This document shows, in pieces, positions 1 through 12,078 of a DNA stretch of 64,000 nt. Every line of letters begins with the position of its first letter. Within the stretch, counting starts at the first letter, position 1. The stretch covers positions 5,914,980 to 5,978,979 of the forward strand of contig VXAZ01006775.1 in assembly GCA_013399875.1 (NCBI GenBank), written 5' to 3'. A program made the translations under genes and the position numbers. Under the pieces are notes generated by a model. It did no database searches. It was not told the DNA's origin and was given only the letters and a program-made list of their open reading frames with translations. Source of the stretch: Gymnorhina tibicen. Lineage: Eukaryota; Chordata; Aves; Passeriformes; Artamidae.

Positions 1-217
1 ACATCACAGCACAGATAATAGAAAAATAGATGGGCTCTGACTTTAGAGCTTAGTAAGAAAAAGTTGCTCCCTGGAAATGTATGATCCATTCAGCTTTCCA
101 AGGAGAATTAGGAAAAAAAAAACCAAACTGGAAAGCAGACCAGGAAAATATACTTCTTAGAAGCACTGTGGCTGCCTGGGCTTGATATTTGCCATTTATC
201 CAATATCATGATGCAAA

Positions 218-833
218 AAATTGTATCTTGGCCTGTATCAAGGATAGTGCGGGCAGCGTGACCAAGGAAGTGATTGTCTTGTTACACTTGGCACTGTGAG
301 GCTGTAGCTCAAGTACCAGTTAACTTTTGGGCCCCTCACTTCAAAAAGGACATTGAGGTACTGGAGTGTGTCCAGAGAAGGACAACAAATCTGGTGAAGG
401 ATCCAGAAAAAATGTCTTTTGAGGAGCAGCTTAGAGAGCTGGGGCAGTATAGCCTGGGGAAGAAGAGGCTCTGGGGGTCCTCATTGCTCTCGACAACTGC
501 CTGAAGGAGGATGAAGCGATGTGCAGTGCATCTCTTCTGTCACGTGTTAAGGGAAAAGATGAGATGAAATGGCCTTAAGTTGTGCCAGGGGTGTTTCAGA
601 CTAGATATTAGAAAAAAAACATAACTGAAAGAGTGATAAGGCATTGGAATAAATTGCTGAGGGCAGTGGTGGGGTCACTGACTGTGGAAGGTGGCGTCAC
701 TGACTGTGGAAGTGTTCAAGAGGTATCTGGGTGTGGCACTGGAGGATATGGGCTGGGGGTGATTATGGTGATGCTGGTTTGGCAGTGGGACTAGATGATC
801 TTGAAGATCTCTGCCAACCTTGATGATTCTGTG
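218..833 (+). mobile_element. CR1 LINE 3' end, copy 1
   Basis: This is a 5'-truncated CR1 retrotransposon. Its first 290 bases correspond to the C-terminal reverse-transcriptase region of ORF2. The plus frame at 274-504 reads [19 protein letters not shown], the usual CR1 '[18 protein letters not shown]' block, followed by a degraded '[17 protein letters not shown]' stretch. The 3' untranslated part has the standard order: 'aaatggccttaag', 'ctagatattag', 'gcattggaat', then 'ttgaagatct...ccaacct' and a closing 'gatgattctgtg'. The frame is closed by a stop at 504 and a segment is missing after about 520, so it cannot be active. Family assignment is secure; the subfamily is not determined. Confidence 0.93.
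674..712 (+). repeat. 22-bp tandem duplication inside CR1
   Basis: The motif 'gtcactgactgtggaag' occurs at 674 and again at 696, giving a 22-bp period inside the CR1 3' region. CR1 copies normally carry this segment once, so this is a local duplication after or during insertion. Confidence 0.85.
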
Positions 834-962
834 TTCAAGGCAAGGCTGGATGGGACTTTGAGCAACCCGGTCTAGTGGAACATGTCTCTGCCCATGGCAG
901 AGGTTTGGAACTAGGTGTTATTTAATGTCCCTTCCAACCCAAGCAGTTCTATGATTCTGTGA
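834..962 (+). mobile_element. CR1 LINE 3' end, copy 2
   Basis: A second CR1 3' end begins at the base after copy 1's terminal 'gattctgtg'. It carries 'ttcaaggcaaggctggatgg', 'gagcaacccggtctagtgga', 'catggcagag', 'ggaactaggtg' and 'cccttccaaccc', and closes with the terminal 'ttctatgattctgtg'. It is a different CR1 subtype from copy 1 (the 'aaggctggatgg' type) and only about 130 bp long. It could be an independent insertion at copy 1's tail or a template-switch product. Confidence 0.92.
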
Positions 963-1709
963 TAAGAAGATAGGATTATGCCCCTGTTGACATGTTAAGA
1001 TAAGTCACAAAGAAAGTTTATCAGCTGGGGTTGCAGCCTAGGTGAGCAATATGGGGCAGACATTTACTGGCTTCTCTGCAGAGCTGGAGCTTCTGTTTTG
1101 GACCAAGATCTCATGGCAGGCACAATTTGTTTGTAAATCAATTACAGGATTCAATTTTTGAAGTGGGATCTGAGAGTCATGGAAAGGGACCTTCAAATGA
1201 AAACTTCAATCATACAGCGTGAAACCTGATACATTTGTTTCTTCCTTTGTTCTCATGAGCATATGTTACAGGGCTCAAGAGATTGGGCAGGTACTGCAGT
1301 CTATATTGAGTGATCTCCCTGTGATAGTCCTTTAGTCAACCACATTTTGATTTATTATTTGTAAAACTCGGTATAAGGTAGAGCAATTCATACATTTCTC
1401 TGTTGTACAATCAAATATCAGCAATGTCACTTCTTTATGCCCTACAAGTTTACCTGGGGGAAAGGAAAGGAATGACCAATGTCCAGTTTGCTTAGTCCAG
1501 TCTCACTATGATTTCCCTGGTAACTGCTCCTCACCACAAAACAAAAAGCCTCAGCAGGAAAAGATGTGTTCAGAAGTAGAAGCAAGGTGGGTAGAAGGGG
1601 ATCAGAAGCAGGGTATAGGTGTTTGACACTTTTCTGTGTAATTAAATTCAGCACCGCAAATAGCCTGGGATTTTTTTCCCATGAGGACAAGGTTGTTCTG
1701 GAATGCTTT

Positions 1710-1759
<50 letters not shown>
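1710..1759 (+). repeat. (GATA)n microsatellite
   Basis: About 12 uninterrupted GATA units form a 50-base perfect array. Perfect tetranucleotide arrays of this length are usually length-polymorphic. Confidence 0.98.
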
Positions 1760-1894
1760 ATTAATGCTTCATCTCTCCTTTAACTCTGATATACTGAGTG
1801 AATACTGTCTTGCAAGAACTCTCTTGTTCCAGGAAGGACACCACTGTTGCTAGTAAAACAAGTAATCTAAGCAGAAGTATTCAAAATGATTATA

Positions 1895-1928
1895 TTTGTT
1901 TGTTTGTTTGTTTGTTTGTTTGTTTGTT
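1895..1928 (+). repeat. (TTTG)n microsatellite
   Basis: There are eight perfect TTTG units and a partial ninth. Read on the minus strand this is (CAAA)n, which encodes the NKQT repeat in a short spurious frame there. Confidence 0.97.
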
Positions 1929-3210
1929 CCACAGGTGATGGAAATTTTTTTCTCATTTTATTTTTCATCTTCGCCTTCTCCAAACCCAAGTTAAGAATTT
2001 GCTTTTCCTCTGAGTTAAAGAACAGCATTTCGCCCCAAGTGCTCATCAGTTTCAAGTGCCCGTTTACTTACTATTAGAATTCAGAGCTTTTTACTTGTTA
2101 GCATTAAACTGGTGCACAGCCATGTAGTACCTGCAGTGTGAGAAATAACTAAGGTCAACTTCTAAGAGCAAATCAAAAGAGAAAAGCACCAGCAGTGCAG
2201 CCGAAATTAGAGCGAAGAAAGTAGAATGGAAGAAAAAAAAAGAAGGAAATCCTCCTAGATTTCAGAAGTCATTACATCCAATTCTTTCATTCATATTAAC
2301 ACAATGTAGAGCACTTTCTCTGAAATCTATGATGAAGAAACCCCAACTTTTTCCTTTGGGTACAGACTTCAGTTACACTGGCCTAAAATAATACACCTTT
2401 ATCTTAGCTCTGCCCAACTAACTGCCAGCATGTCTTCTTGTAGCCATCCTGAATTCAAAGTCAGGCTACTTAAGCTAATACATCTTCTCCTTGGTCTAAA
2501 GTTTTACATTAACCTGAAAGGCAGGGAGAGCTGAAAATCATACAAAGAGTAATTCATAGAACTCGACTGATAAGCTGTAACTCATCAAATCATTATAACT
2601 CTATCACATTCATAAGTGTGTGTTCTATCCTTGTTCTTGTCAAGAATTTGTGAAAGGGCAAGATAAAAAATATGTTTTCCTGATTTCCACACTATGAATC
2701 TGAGGTAGAAGCAAACACTTGACATAGTCATGATTTATATAAGTAAAATTTTGATCAGATAAATATGCAAATTACAAGAAGGAAAAAAATTAACAATTTT
2801 TCTGTAGAGGAAAACTGTTTTTCTAGAAACATTTTCTTTCTGGTTCATCTTTTTTACATTCATCACCTTAGCTATCAAAGGCAAAGGCAGCATGTAGGCT
2901 TGCCTCTCTAAGTGTGAAGGACAATCCACAAAACGTCATTGACAAATATTGTCCCTGTAAATTGCAGCCACTGTTTTTTTCCAGGCAGTTTGCCTGGGGT
3001 TTTTTTGCTTTTTTTTTTTACTGTCACTGCTGGGTGTCAATAGCCTGCTGCTTAAGGCATAACATCAGGGAAACAGGAACAGAACAAGCTAGAGCCAACT
3101 ACTTGCAGAAGTCTCCTTTACCTGTGAATTTATTTTGTGACTAGAGTTACTATGACAGTGGTGTTTAAACTACTGAAAGGGCTTGGTCACTTTTAGATAA
3201 GCACTAAAAT

Positions 3211-3366
3211 GGTCAAGTCACCATTTCTGGAAGTGTTAAAAAACATGTGGATAGGGCACTTGAAGATATATATGGTTTAGTGGTGAACATGGAGGTGGTG
3301 CTAGGTTGATGGTTGGACTTGATGAACTCAAATGTCTTTTCCAGCCTCACTGATTCTACAGTTCTA
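3211..3366 (+). mobile_element. CR1 LINE 3' end fragment
   Basis: The CR1 3'-untranslated blocks are in order: 'gtcaccatttctggaagtgt', 'aaaaaacatgtggatagggc', 'atggtttagtggtgaacatg', 'gttggacttgatgaactcaa', 'cttttccagcctcactgatt'. The insertion is 5'-truncated. The terminal octamer repeat is degraded to 'gattctacagttcta'. Confidence 0.9.
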
Positions 3367-3672
3367 AGGCTCAGGCACTGGGATGCTTAGATTTGAGGCC
3401 AAGACCCATATCAGATTTAGGTTCAGAGTGAGCAGCTTCAAAATCCCCCAATTTCGACTTCAAATGACAGCAGGGTCTGGTGATCAGATGACCTAGTATA
3501 ATTTCTAGAACCTCTTAGGAACTAAGTGTTTTTATAATTTTGACTCCCCAGATAGCCAAAACTAAAGGACCTGGTACTGCTCTGACAATTTCAGGGAAAA
3601 GAAGAAATACTCTTCCACTCCACAAAAGAAAAAAATTATCAGTGTGTTCAATGCAATTAGCTAGAATATGGG

Positions 3673-3950
3673 AAGAAGACAAGAGCAAATGGCCTCAAGT
3701 TGTGCAAGGGGAGGTTTAGATTAAATATTAGGAAAAATTTCTCTCCTGAAAAGATTGTCAGTCATTGGAACAGGCTGTCCAGGGAAGCAATGGAGTCTCC
3801 CTCCCCAAAGATGTTTAAAAGACATGTTGATGTAGCACCTGGGGACATGAGTTAGTGGTGGGCTTGGCACTGCTGGGTTATCAGTTGGACTTGATCGTCT
3901 TAAATATCTTTTGCAACCTGAAAAGTTCTGTTTCTATGATTCTATGAATC
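3673..3950 (+). mobile_element. CR1 LINE 3' end fragment
   Basis: This contains 'aaatggcctcaagttgtgca', 'aggtttagattaaatattag', 'tcattggaacaggctgtcc', 'tggagtctccctccccaaag', 'gttggacttgatcgtcttaa' and a clean terminal 'tttctatgattctatgaatc'. It is a classical 5'-truncated CR1 3' UTR. It lies about 300 bp downstream of another CR1 end in the same orientation. Confidence 0.94.
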
Positions 3951-4083
3951 TGTTCTGTTCCTGTATCAAGACCATCTCCTATGGTGTTTTAACAGTTTGT
4001 GAAGATGCAATGATATTAGAAAGATCCTGACTTGAAGTTAAATGTTTTGGGTTTACCTTACCATGCTGCATTACTTTTTTAAA

Positions 4084-4145
4084 AGTATATATGTATATAT
4101 TTGTAACATATGTATACATGTAAATGTGTGTGTGCGTGTGTGTAT
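4084..4145 (+). repeat. Compound TA/TG microsatellite
   Basis: An irregular (TA)n/(TATG)n block is followed by a TG run of about 20 bases with one C interruption (4125-4144). Confidence 0.9.
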
Positions 4146-7100
4146 CTTGAATGTTAAGTATTACAACCTTAAGGGGATGGAGTATCTTTGCTGTCCTAGT
4201 GGGATACAGGATGGATAACAAAGGTGAACAGTCATTATAAAATAGATGTTTTGATACTATTAGGTATACCTGGGCCAGTTTTTTCCCTTTGGGTGTATAT
4301 ATCAGTAATCCTTTGTTTAGGTCCAGGAATGGCTGCTCACTGACCTTACTACAGACAAATATATAATTTGTTTTATAGTGTAATGTATTGTGATTGAAAT
4401 AAAAATGTGTGGATAACAGCTCAGAAAATCTCCTGTATAAACCCATGATATAAAAAGATGGTGACTTTATAAAAGCTCTTAGAATCAGCAACAAAGAAGA
4501 GCCTTCAGTTCTGTTGTGTTGTCTTAGTTTAACACTCATTAAATGTTTCACAACACTATGATCTCCTCATAGAAAATATAATTAAACTTCCTTTCCTCCA
4601 GCACTAAAAAGGACTTCATTATTACTTTCTAATTCCATAACAGTACAAGAGAAACAAACTTTCTGAAACTGCAAGTCTTTTTCCAATTTCATTTTTTTTT
4701 CCTCTTTATTTTTTTTGTAGGATGGACCTATTTCTTCACTTGGAAAATAAGATGTTCTTTGCTTCTGGGACATTGATGAAAATTGGTAATTAAGGTAAGA
4801 GAAATAACTTCAGATTTTCTACAATTTCCTACTCTTGCAGCCTCTCATGGCTTGAGAAGTGATGCCTGAAATTCTCTTTCTATGCTTCTTTATTTATATT
4901 TCATTTAGAAACTCAAGTTACTTTGTTGCATTTTTAATGACATAAAGACTTTGTCGTTACAGCAGCTTATTTAGCTAAACCTTTACCTGTGGGCTTTTTT
5001 GGTTTGTTGTTAGAGACGCCATCACAGATTTAAATTTTACCAGCCTGCAGGAATAGATTGCCTTTCTAAAGAAAACAACTCTTTTTCTAAAGTAATTCAC
5101 CCTGCAGGTATTTTTAGGCCTGAGGTTCTAAATCTGGTTTTGGAACACTCTGTAGCTAGCATAATTTGAAAAACAGCTTTATAAACTAGGACCCTTCACT
5201 CCCACTCAAAGACAATAGGACTTATGGAATTTGCAAGCTTTTGATCCTTTCACCCCTAAACAACTAATTTAAGAACTGATCTCTAGGTCGCATCATTTTC
5301 CTCTGAGGTTCATTTTCTACTATAGCTTGGATTTGAATAGGTAATGTTGATGTATTGAGACAAAATTACTCGCTTCTTTCTAGAAGCATAGATTAACAAA
5401 TATAAAGTTGTAGCGTTTTAAAGGAGTGGAGTACACTAACACAAGCCAGGGAGAGCAGATCTGGCTATCTCTTGTAAGGGCTTTTTCAAATCCTTGCTCC
5501 AAGCAGCACTGTGAATCAACTCAAATGATTAAATCAAAGATAAACACAGGAATGATGGGAGGCCAGTTCTCAGAAACAGATGGATTTACCAACCTCTTAC
5601 GCTCTGTGTGGTGGGATTACCACCATCGGGTACAGCACGGAGCTGGTCTGGCAGCCTGCTCAGTTTTCTGTGTAACTCATCATATCTGTAGCTCGCAGTC
5701 CACTGGTTGGAGAAAAGGGATATAGGAGTGTTGTTTTCTTTATATCATTCACTTATTTACTAATCAGAAAAACAGTTGTTTTTTAAACAATTATATAACT
5801 GAAACACTGTTCAGGTGTGCTAAAGAAACTTTTTAAGGATTGCACATACACAAAATAACAAAAAATCAGCAGTGTTTACTGAACTAAATACAGATATGTA
5901 GGTATGTAAGATGTGACCAATTCTTGACAGCTTATTTCTGTTGCATAATAGACTTGTCTGTTTTCTAGCAAATCTTACAGACTTAATCTTTTTACAGTTG
6001 AATTAATGAGAGATGAGTTTTGCTGGCTGCTGTTGTCTGGGATCACCTTCTCTGCAGGGTGTTGGCACAGTTAACACTGTTATATTAATGTCCAGTCACA
6101 ACTTCATTAAGGGTTTGGCTGCAGGATAAAGCAATGATGCTTTTGTGATAGTTTGGTTAAGAAGCCTGTCATCATTGTTCAGTTATAATCTATAAGGAAA
6201 ATACCTATGATCATGTATGTGTAAATATGTTTATATATGAGCAACACTATATACCCTCTATGCAGTCTATAGGTTGCAATTGGTATTAAAATGATGGTTG
6301 AACCCATTCTTTACAGAAAGTTTCAGATGATCAGTTTCTTTTCTATTTAGTTGCAAATTAAATCCTCAGTGGTGTAGTACCTAGAAATGCCCTAGTTATG
6401 CCCTTTGAAATTTCTGTGAGAAGAGCCAAAACCGTTCAGCAAAGGCCATATTTTATCCTAAAAATACTCAAAAAAATCAAGAAGTATTTTCGGAGTTAAA
6501 CGAAAACTGCAGTTTCTTTACCCACTGTCATCAAGAATGTATTTTGCTGATATATTATGTTCATGTATTTAATTGTATTGGTCACATTTCATTACATCTT
6601 GAAGTGTAAGTTAACTTGATTGATGCAAATTGACAGATTATATCCAAGTTCTAACCCAAGCCTCCCAATAGTTGTTAGCAGATGCTGAGAATCTTTTGCC
6701 CTTACTCTACCTCAAAGCATATGTCTGCATTTCAGATGATGTTTCTATATTCCTGTGTGAGAAAACAAACTATCATTTCTGGCTGAACTAGATCCACAGC
6801 TCTGAATTATCAGTTCTTAGCAGCCTTGTGATATCTGGTAATTGACATGTAATGTGTGAAACTGGAAATGTGGCTTTGAGTGTAAATATATCAAAGCATC
6901 ATTCTGACTGAATTTTAAGTTCTTTATATAACCTTGACACCAGTTTACACCTATCAGCTTATAGGACTTCGATTACTAAAATTAAACACAAATTTATATC
7001 CACTGCTTCTAAAACATATCACTTTATTTCTTTCAAGTAGCATAAAAGTAACTTCTGACCGTTTCTGTTGGCAGAAGTTTGAGTGGCAAACTGCTATTAA

Positions 7101-7957
7101 GAAAAAGAGAGAAGGCCCATAGAGTTTTCAAACTCATATTTAGCAGGACCTACAGTGAAAAATTCTGAAAAGCACAAGAATAGAGCAACATGTGATTTTA
7201 ATTTTAGGATAAAAGTTGGAAAAATTACGTTTTTGCAAAAATAATCCCCTTGTTTTTAGCTGTGTGAGCTAAAGAGTGGTTAGAAAGTGATCTCTTGTAA
7301 AATAGATGTAACCTCCAGGGTCTGAGCATAGTCCCTGCCTGCCCACTTGAAACAGCATGCAGCAGAATCATACAAACTTCAGCTGATTATTTTCCTAAAC
7401 CCAGAACTTAAGTTAGACCTTCCTTAGGAAATAAATAGCTGTTGAATATGGAACAGAATCAGAACTATGGAACTAAAATAAGGCATGATTCCTAAAATAA
7501 AAGCAATTTCAGACTTTAAATGAAACCTTATTTTATTCTGGCAGAGACTGTTCAGAGAATTTCTGGTGATTAGAAGGCATTCAGCCACGAATGGAAGGAA
7601 TGTGTTCAAGCCTCAATATGTTTTATTGCCAGGCTTCTAAAGACTGTGAATCCCAACCATAATGGTGAATGATGGCACTCTCTGTTTTTTGTTAGAGAAA
7701 GGCAAGGCAAAACAGCAGAGCCTTTGTCATATGGATCCCACTCAGATGTCAGTGAATATAGTATGCATGTAGACATACAACCTGATTTTTTTTCTAAGTT
7801 GAATCATCAAATGGAGCCTATTTGTAGCATTAAACATTAGTCTGTTTGAGACTGTTTGATGGAAAATACGTATAACTTTAGTGGTGAAAATAAAGTCATA
7901 AACTCCTGTCCGTTCAAGAAACATGAATCTCTCTATCATCTTCCTTCTTGAGATAAC

Positions 7958-7979
7958 AAAAAAAAAAAAAAGAAAAAAA
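7958..7979 (+). repeat. A-rich homopolymer tract
   Basis: A run of about 14 A is followed by G and seven more A. No retroposon body precedes it that I can recognise. Confidence 0.9.
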
Positions 7980-9071
7980 TTAAGTAACAAAACCAAAAAT
8001 GTGCTTTCTCACTGAACAGAAGCAAATAATTCAGTACTGTCAGAGAAACAGAAGTGTCCTCTTCTGTGAATGTATTGTTGAAATATATCTGTCTCTGGAT
8101 GCCATCTGGTCCATCACAAAACAAACCATGTTGCATTTCAGAGGTATCTGTTCATAGTTCTTCCTAAGAACGTAGCTGCTGACAGAATGGGACAATATGC
8201 AGGAGAGAAGGAATGTATGGGAAGCACAGATTATTCAAGGATACCTTTCTCTAGAGGTAATATCCTGTAGTTCCCTGAGTTACATCACCCCGAAAAACAG
8301 CCTGTTTGATGTCTGGAGTCCAGTGACAACAAAAGCCGTGTCTTCACAGTATCTTCTGACTTAGGCAAAGTTTAATTTCAGCTACAAAACAAGAGAAGAA
8401 CTTGCTAAATGTTGCTGGGACTCTCCACTGAATATACTCCCCATGTTAGGGCCAGTAACATTTGTGGTGCTTGGACCCTGTGAAATTAAGCAACTGCTTT
8501 TTCAAAGCTTTTCCAAAGGGGAATGGGCAGGGTATGGCACCATGGTCCTTACCACCCTGGTCTACAGTGGTGACTGTGGATACTGATAACGATGCGATGA
8601 CTTAGTGTTGATGGAACTGTTTCCAGTGAGAAAATGCACCTTATCTGAAACCCGGAAACTCAGAAAATATCTTTTATTTTGGCTTCCAAGTAATTTAGAT
8701 ATTAAAAGAGGCAATATAATTTTCTTGGAATTAAAATTTATAGAGTAATGAACAAAACATAAATAAAATAAGTTGTTTTGGCAAAAGAAGACCTTTTAAC
8801 TGAAATTGAAGTAATCTCAGCATTCTTTCTGTAACAATTTATTTCTGGTCAGAATTAAGAAAAATTATAACAGATCTCTTTGAGCAGAATTTGTTCCATA
8901 TCCAACTCCATTCCACAATAGATCTGAAATTTTCTTTTTCAAATTTTCTTTTCCTGTCTTGATCGCAGTTGTGTCTCTTGCCAGTTAAAGAGGCATCAGG
9001 GCACCCTGGAAGATGACCAGTTTTGGAGAACTGGTTTCTGCAGGACTGGAAGCCAGACTTCACCCAATCAT

Positions 9072-9178
9072 TTTGAGCATTGGAGCAACCTAGTCTAGTG
9101 GGAAGTGTCCCTGTCCATGCACGGGGATTGCAACTAGAAGGTGCCTTTCAGCTCAAACCATTCTATGATTCTATTGTA
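9072..9178 (+). mobile_element. CR1 LINE 3' end fragment
   Basis: This is a short 5'-truncated CR1 of the same subtype as the copy at 834-962. It has 'ttgagcattggagcaaccta', 'gtctagtgggaagtgtccct', 'ccatgcacggggattg', 'caactagaaggtgccttt' and a terminal 'ccattctatgattctat'. Confidence 0.93.
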
Positions 9179-9337
9179 AGAAGAAACTTGGCCTCCTTGG
9201 ACTCTTTCTGAAAAGTGACCAGATTGTGAGTCCAGGCCTGCAGAGTGCTAAGATATCTGACTCTACGCCAGACAGTCATTTCAGAAAAACATTGAGGCAG
9301 ACAATCCAGCCAATGCCTTGTTCAGCAACAACAAGAA

Positions 9338-9365
9338 CATAATGTTCTTCAAGCAGAACATTATG
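9338..9365. repeat. Perfect hairpin, 11-bp stem
   Basis: Arms 'cataatgttct' (9338-9348) and 'agaacattatg' (9355-9365) are exact reverse complements around a 6-base loop. No transposon context is evident. Confidence 0.85.
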
Positions 9366-9484
9366 AGGAAGCCTAAGTTCTCTCTGTTTCTTCTGAATAA
9401 GGAGGGACTACTGAGATGCAGTGGGGAAGATGGCAGGCAGCTTCCAAATAGGATAAGTAAAGGGTTTGACAGAGGGTTTTTTAA

Positions 9485-9590
9485 TTTTTTTTTTTTGGGG
9501 GGGGGGGGTTTATCTGGGGGGGTTTTTGGTTGGTTGGTTTTTTGGTTTTGGGGTTTTTTTGGTGCATTTTTGTCTTTTTTTTTTCATCTA
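9485..9590 (+). repeat. G/T-rich tract with quadruplex potential
   Basis: The plus strand has a run of 12 G (9497-9508), a run of 7 G (9516-9522), several GG doublets in GGTT units and a GGGG (9550-9553), all separated by T. The 12-G run can supply several G-tracts, so an intramolecular quadruplex is possible. A 114-codon frame that crosses it (GGGGLSGGVFGWLVFWFWGFF) is a by-product of the composition. Confidence 0.85.
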
Positions 9591-11739
9591 ATTTTGTCAG
9601 CTGTTATCAGAAATTATGACTTCACCTATCACAGGACAATGAGTTGGCTGCAGTACTTTTAAAACAAAACTAAACCAAGACATTGCCCCAGAAAAGTGAC
9701 GTAGTTTATGAGTGGTGTGATAAAACCACAGCAACTAACACATCACGATTACAGCGGACTGGTTTGTTTATCAGCCCCATAATAGGTCTAGCATTATTTC
9801 TGTCACTACTAAACATCTCCATTTTGATTTTCTGACAATATCTAGAACTGGACTTTGGGACCCAGTTAGTACTTTCTAGCTTTCTATATTCATTGTACAG
9901 CAGTGGCATAATAAATAATGTATATATATGTACACACATACATATATAAAAACCCATCTGAGTTATGATAATTGATATTTGGTAGTAGATACATCTCAGC
10001 TAATATATCAAACCACAGCAATGTGCAATGTCATTGTCTACCTTGAGTTTTATATGAAATTTTGTATAGACGAGACGCATGATTTTATTATACCATGATG
10101 TACTGTGTTCTCATTTCTTCCATTGTTGCAATTCAAAAGCCTTCTTAATATACTTTCCACAGGAATTTTTGGTGTGCTTTCTTTTCATAGTCTTTGTTCA
10201 TACCCTGTTTATTTCTAATGACAGCTTTAGACATAGATAAGGAGATTACAGTATCAGATCAATATCTGGAACCAAATTCATTATTTGTATGCCCCCCCAA
10301 AAATAAATTTAAAATAAAGAGAGAAAGAGCTGAATAAAACAGATCTTTTGCCACATTTCTACTTTTTCAAGTCTATAAAGTTCATGGAAAAAGGTATTTT
10401 GAGGCAGATCCTGAGGTGAGGATGTAAAATCAGCTATTTCCAGTGCTAATACATTGAATTTTCCTGACAAGAAATTGGGTATTTTTGTGATGTGGTTTCA
10501 TTATATGGTTGTTGGGAAATAATATCAATTCTTGTGCCTGCATTCCAGCAGCATACTAGTCTAACAGATATTTAATGGATATTGCTACTTCTGCTTGGCA
10601 AATGAAGCTCTGATTTGATAGAATTTCAATTTTGGTAAAAAGTTATAAAAGAGTACTGAATCTTCTGCTATGATAGAGAAAACGTTTAAAGGTAGCTAAT
10701 GTTGTTACCACTGGATAGAAAATCAGGTTTCTAAACTCTTTATTTTCTTGTGTCTGTGTGATGTGACAGGAGAAGGCGATGACTGCTGTTAAAGGGAGAT
10801 ATCAGTTACAGTGCTGTTCATAAATGTAGTTTGTTCAGCAATAATGTCTTATCTCTCTGCTTTTTCCCTTCTTCAAAAGGAAGCTTCTTCATGACTTTCT
10901 GATTTTCAAATTTTTTTATTCTTTAAAGTGCTTACATGATGACAAAGAGGGCCTATAACATCACTCTGACAGGAGTATTTCAGGGGGTCTTGCTTACTCC
11001 AAAGCAAGATATTCCAAAGGGATCTTCAAGATAGCTAAAAGTACAAGCTTATCTTGGTAGTGGACTCAAATATTTAAAATAATGCTGTTTTTTTACTTTA
11101 TTCCTATGAAAATTTTAGCTGGAAACCCTGGCTACAGTAATTAAAAATGCATGGGAATCTCCAGCGAGCTTTCTCCCTCAGTTTATTTCTTTGTTTTGCA
11201 TTTTGTTTGAGTATATCTGTTAAAACCTCATTATGTCATTACTTTGCCAAAACTGCTTGCTCAAACTGCATCATGAGTTTGTTCCACTGTGTATCCATAC
11301 TGATGTGCTGTACATTCGCCCGCATTGGATGCTCACTGCTGCTGGAGATGTACTTGGTTTTCAAACAGAAATCCCACAATCTGCAAATCTGAGCTTCTAT
11401 TAAATAACCATTGTAAATTATTTACACAGATGACATAATACATTTGAGTAAGCTGGTGCTTAACTTCATAGGACTTTTTATTCATCTAGTAAAAATAGTT
11501 TTCAGGATTTTATAACTGTATTATTTGGTTTCTGAATTTCCTATACAAATACCTGCTTGAACAGATCTCCCTTAATTTTGGCTTCTTCAGTTTTTATCAA
11601 AGGAAGTGTTAAAAAACCGTTTTGTTATTTATAATTAACTAAGATTATACATCACACACTCTTTTCTTTATTTCCCAAAATGTGTCAATAAATCACATTG
11701 TTATATGTTCTCTTTATATAATATATACAATAGCAATGC
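9591..11739. other. Unassigned AT-rich stretch
   Basis: I see no gene, transposon or array beyond a short TA/CA-rich block (9919-9948) and a C8 run near 10293. An 81-codon plus frame at 11147-11392 begins with a hydrophobic stretch that looks signal-peptide-like, but I recognise no domain and would not call it a gene. Confidence 0.55.
9919..9948 (+). repeat. TA/CA-rich short tandem repeat
   Basis: This is an alternating purine-pyrimidine block of about 30 bases, '(TA)4TG(TACA)n(TA)3'. Confidence 0.8.
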
Positions 11740-12078
11740 TTGACAGGGAAGGATTTGGACACCAATTTGGACACCCTGGCCAGATCACAATCTGTCAAGT
11801 GACTTCCAGGCCGTACTGGGCAGTGAGCACAGCAAAGACTGGTTCCCAGGATGCAGGTTGGATGCAGGAGGCTGACTAGGTTCCTTGGCAGTGCAGAGGG
11901 CTGTTTCATGCTAGCTGGCCTCTGCCCGAGGCTGGTGCTGAACGCATTCAGGTCACATTCAGGTATGGATGTTCACGGCCCTGGGTTCGTGCTTGCTGGC
12001 TGCTGCACGGGCACAGAGCAGAGACCTTTGGGGCTGACCAGCACATGCCCTCAGAGGTCTGCGTTACAACTTCTCTAA
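11740..12078. other. Unassigned GC-rich patch
   Basis: About 340 bp are clearly richer in G+C than the flanks and contain several CpG. The patch starts with a tandem 'atttggacacc' pair near 11753-11776. Frames cross it on both strands (65-75 codons) with no recognised domain. It could be an unrecognised repeat, a retroposed fragment or a regulatory element. I cannot assign it. Confidence 0.4.

Larger units (their letters stand above)
963..3210. other. Unassigned AT-rich stretch with two microsatellites
   Basis: I see no gene and no recognisable transposon here. The short open frames on both strands (up to 82 codons) match no family known to me. The only structured elements are the GATA and TTTG microsatellites listed separately, plus T runs near 3001-3020. 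Confidence 0.6.
3951..9071. other. Unassigned AT-rich stretch
   Basis: There is no recognisable gene. The longest open frame is 190 codons on the minus strand (3979-4551). It reads through a TA/TG microsatellite (DTHTHTHIYMYTYVTNIYIY) and shows no domain I recognise. A 99-codon plus frame at 5426-5725 is also unrecognised. The rest is ordinary AT-rich DNA with short A or T runs. Confidence 0.6.

Noticed and set aside
9497..9553. Telomere-like sequence
   Set aside because: The G/T tract lacks TTAGGG units; it is low-complexity DNA, not an interstitial telomere.
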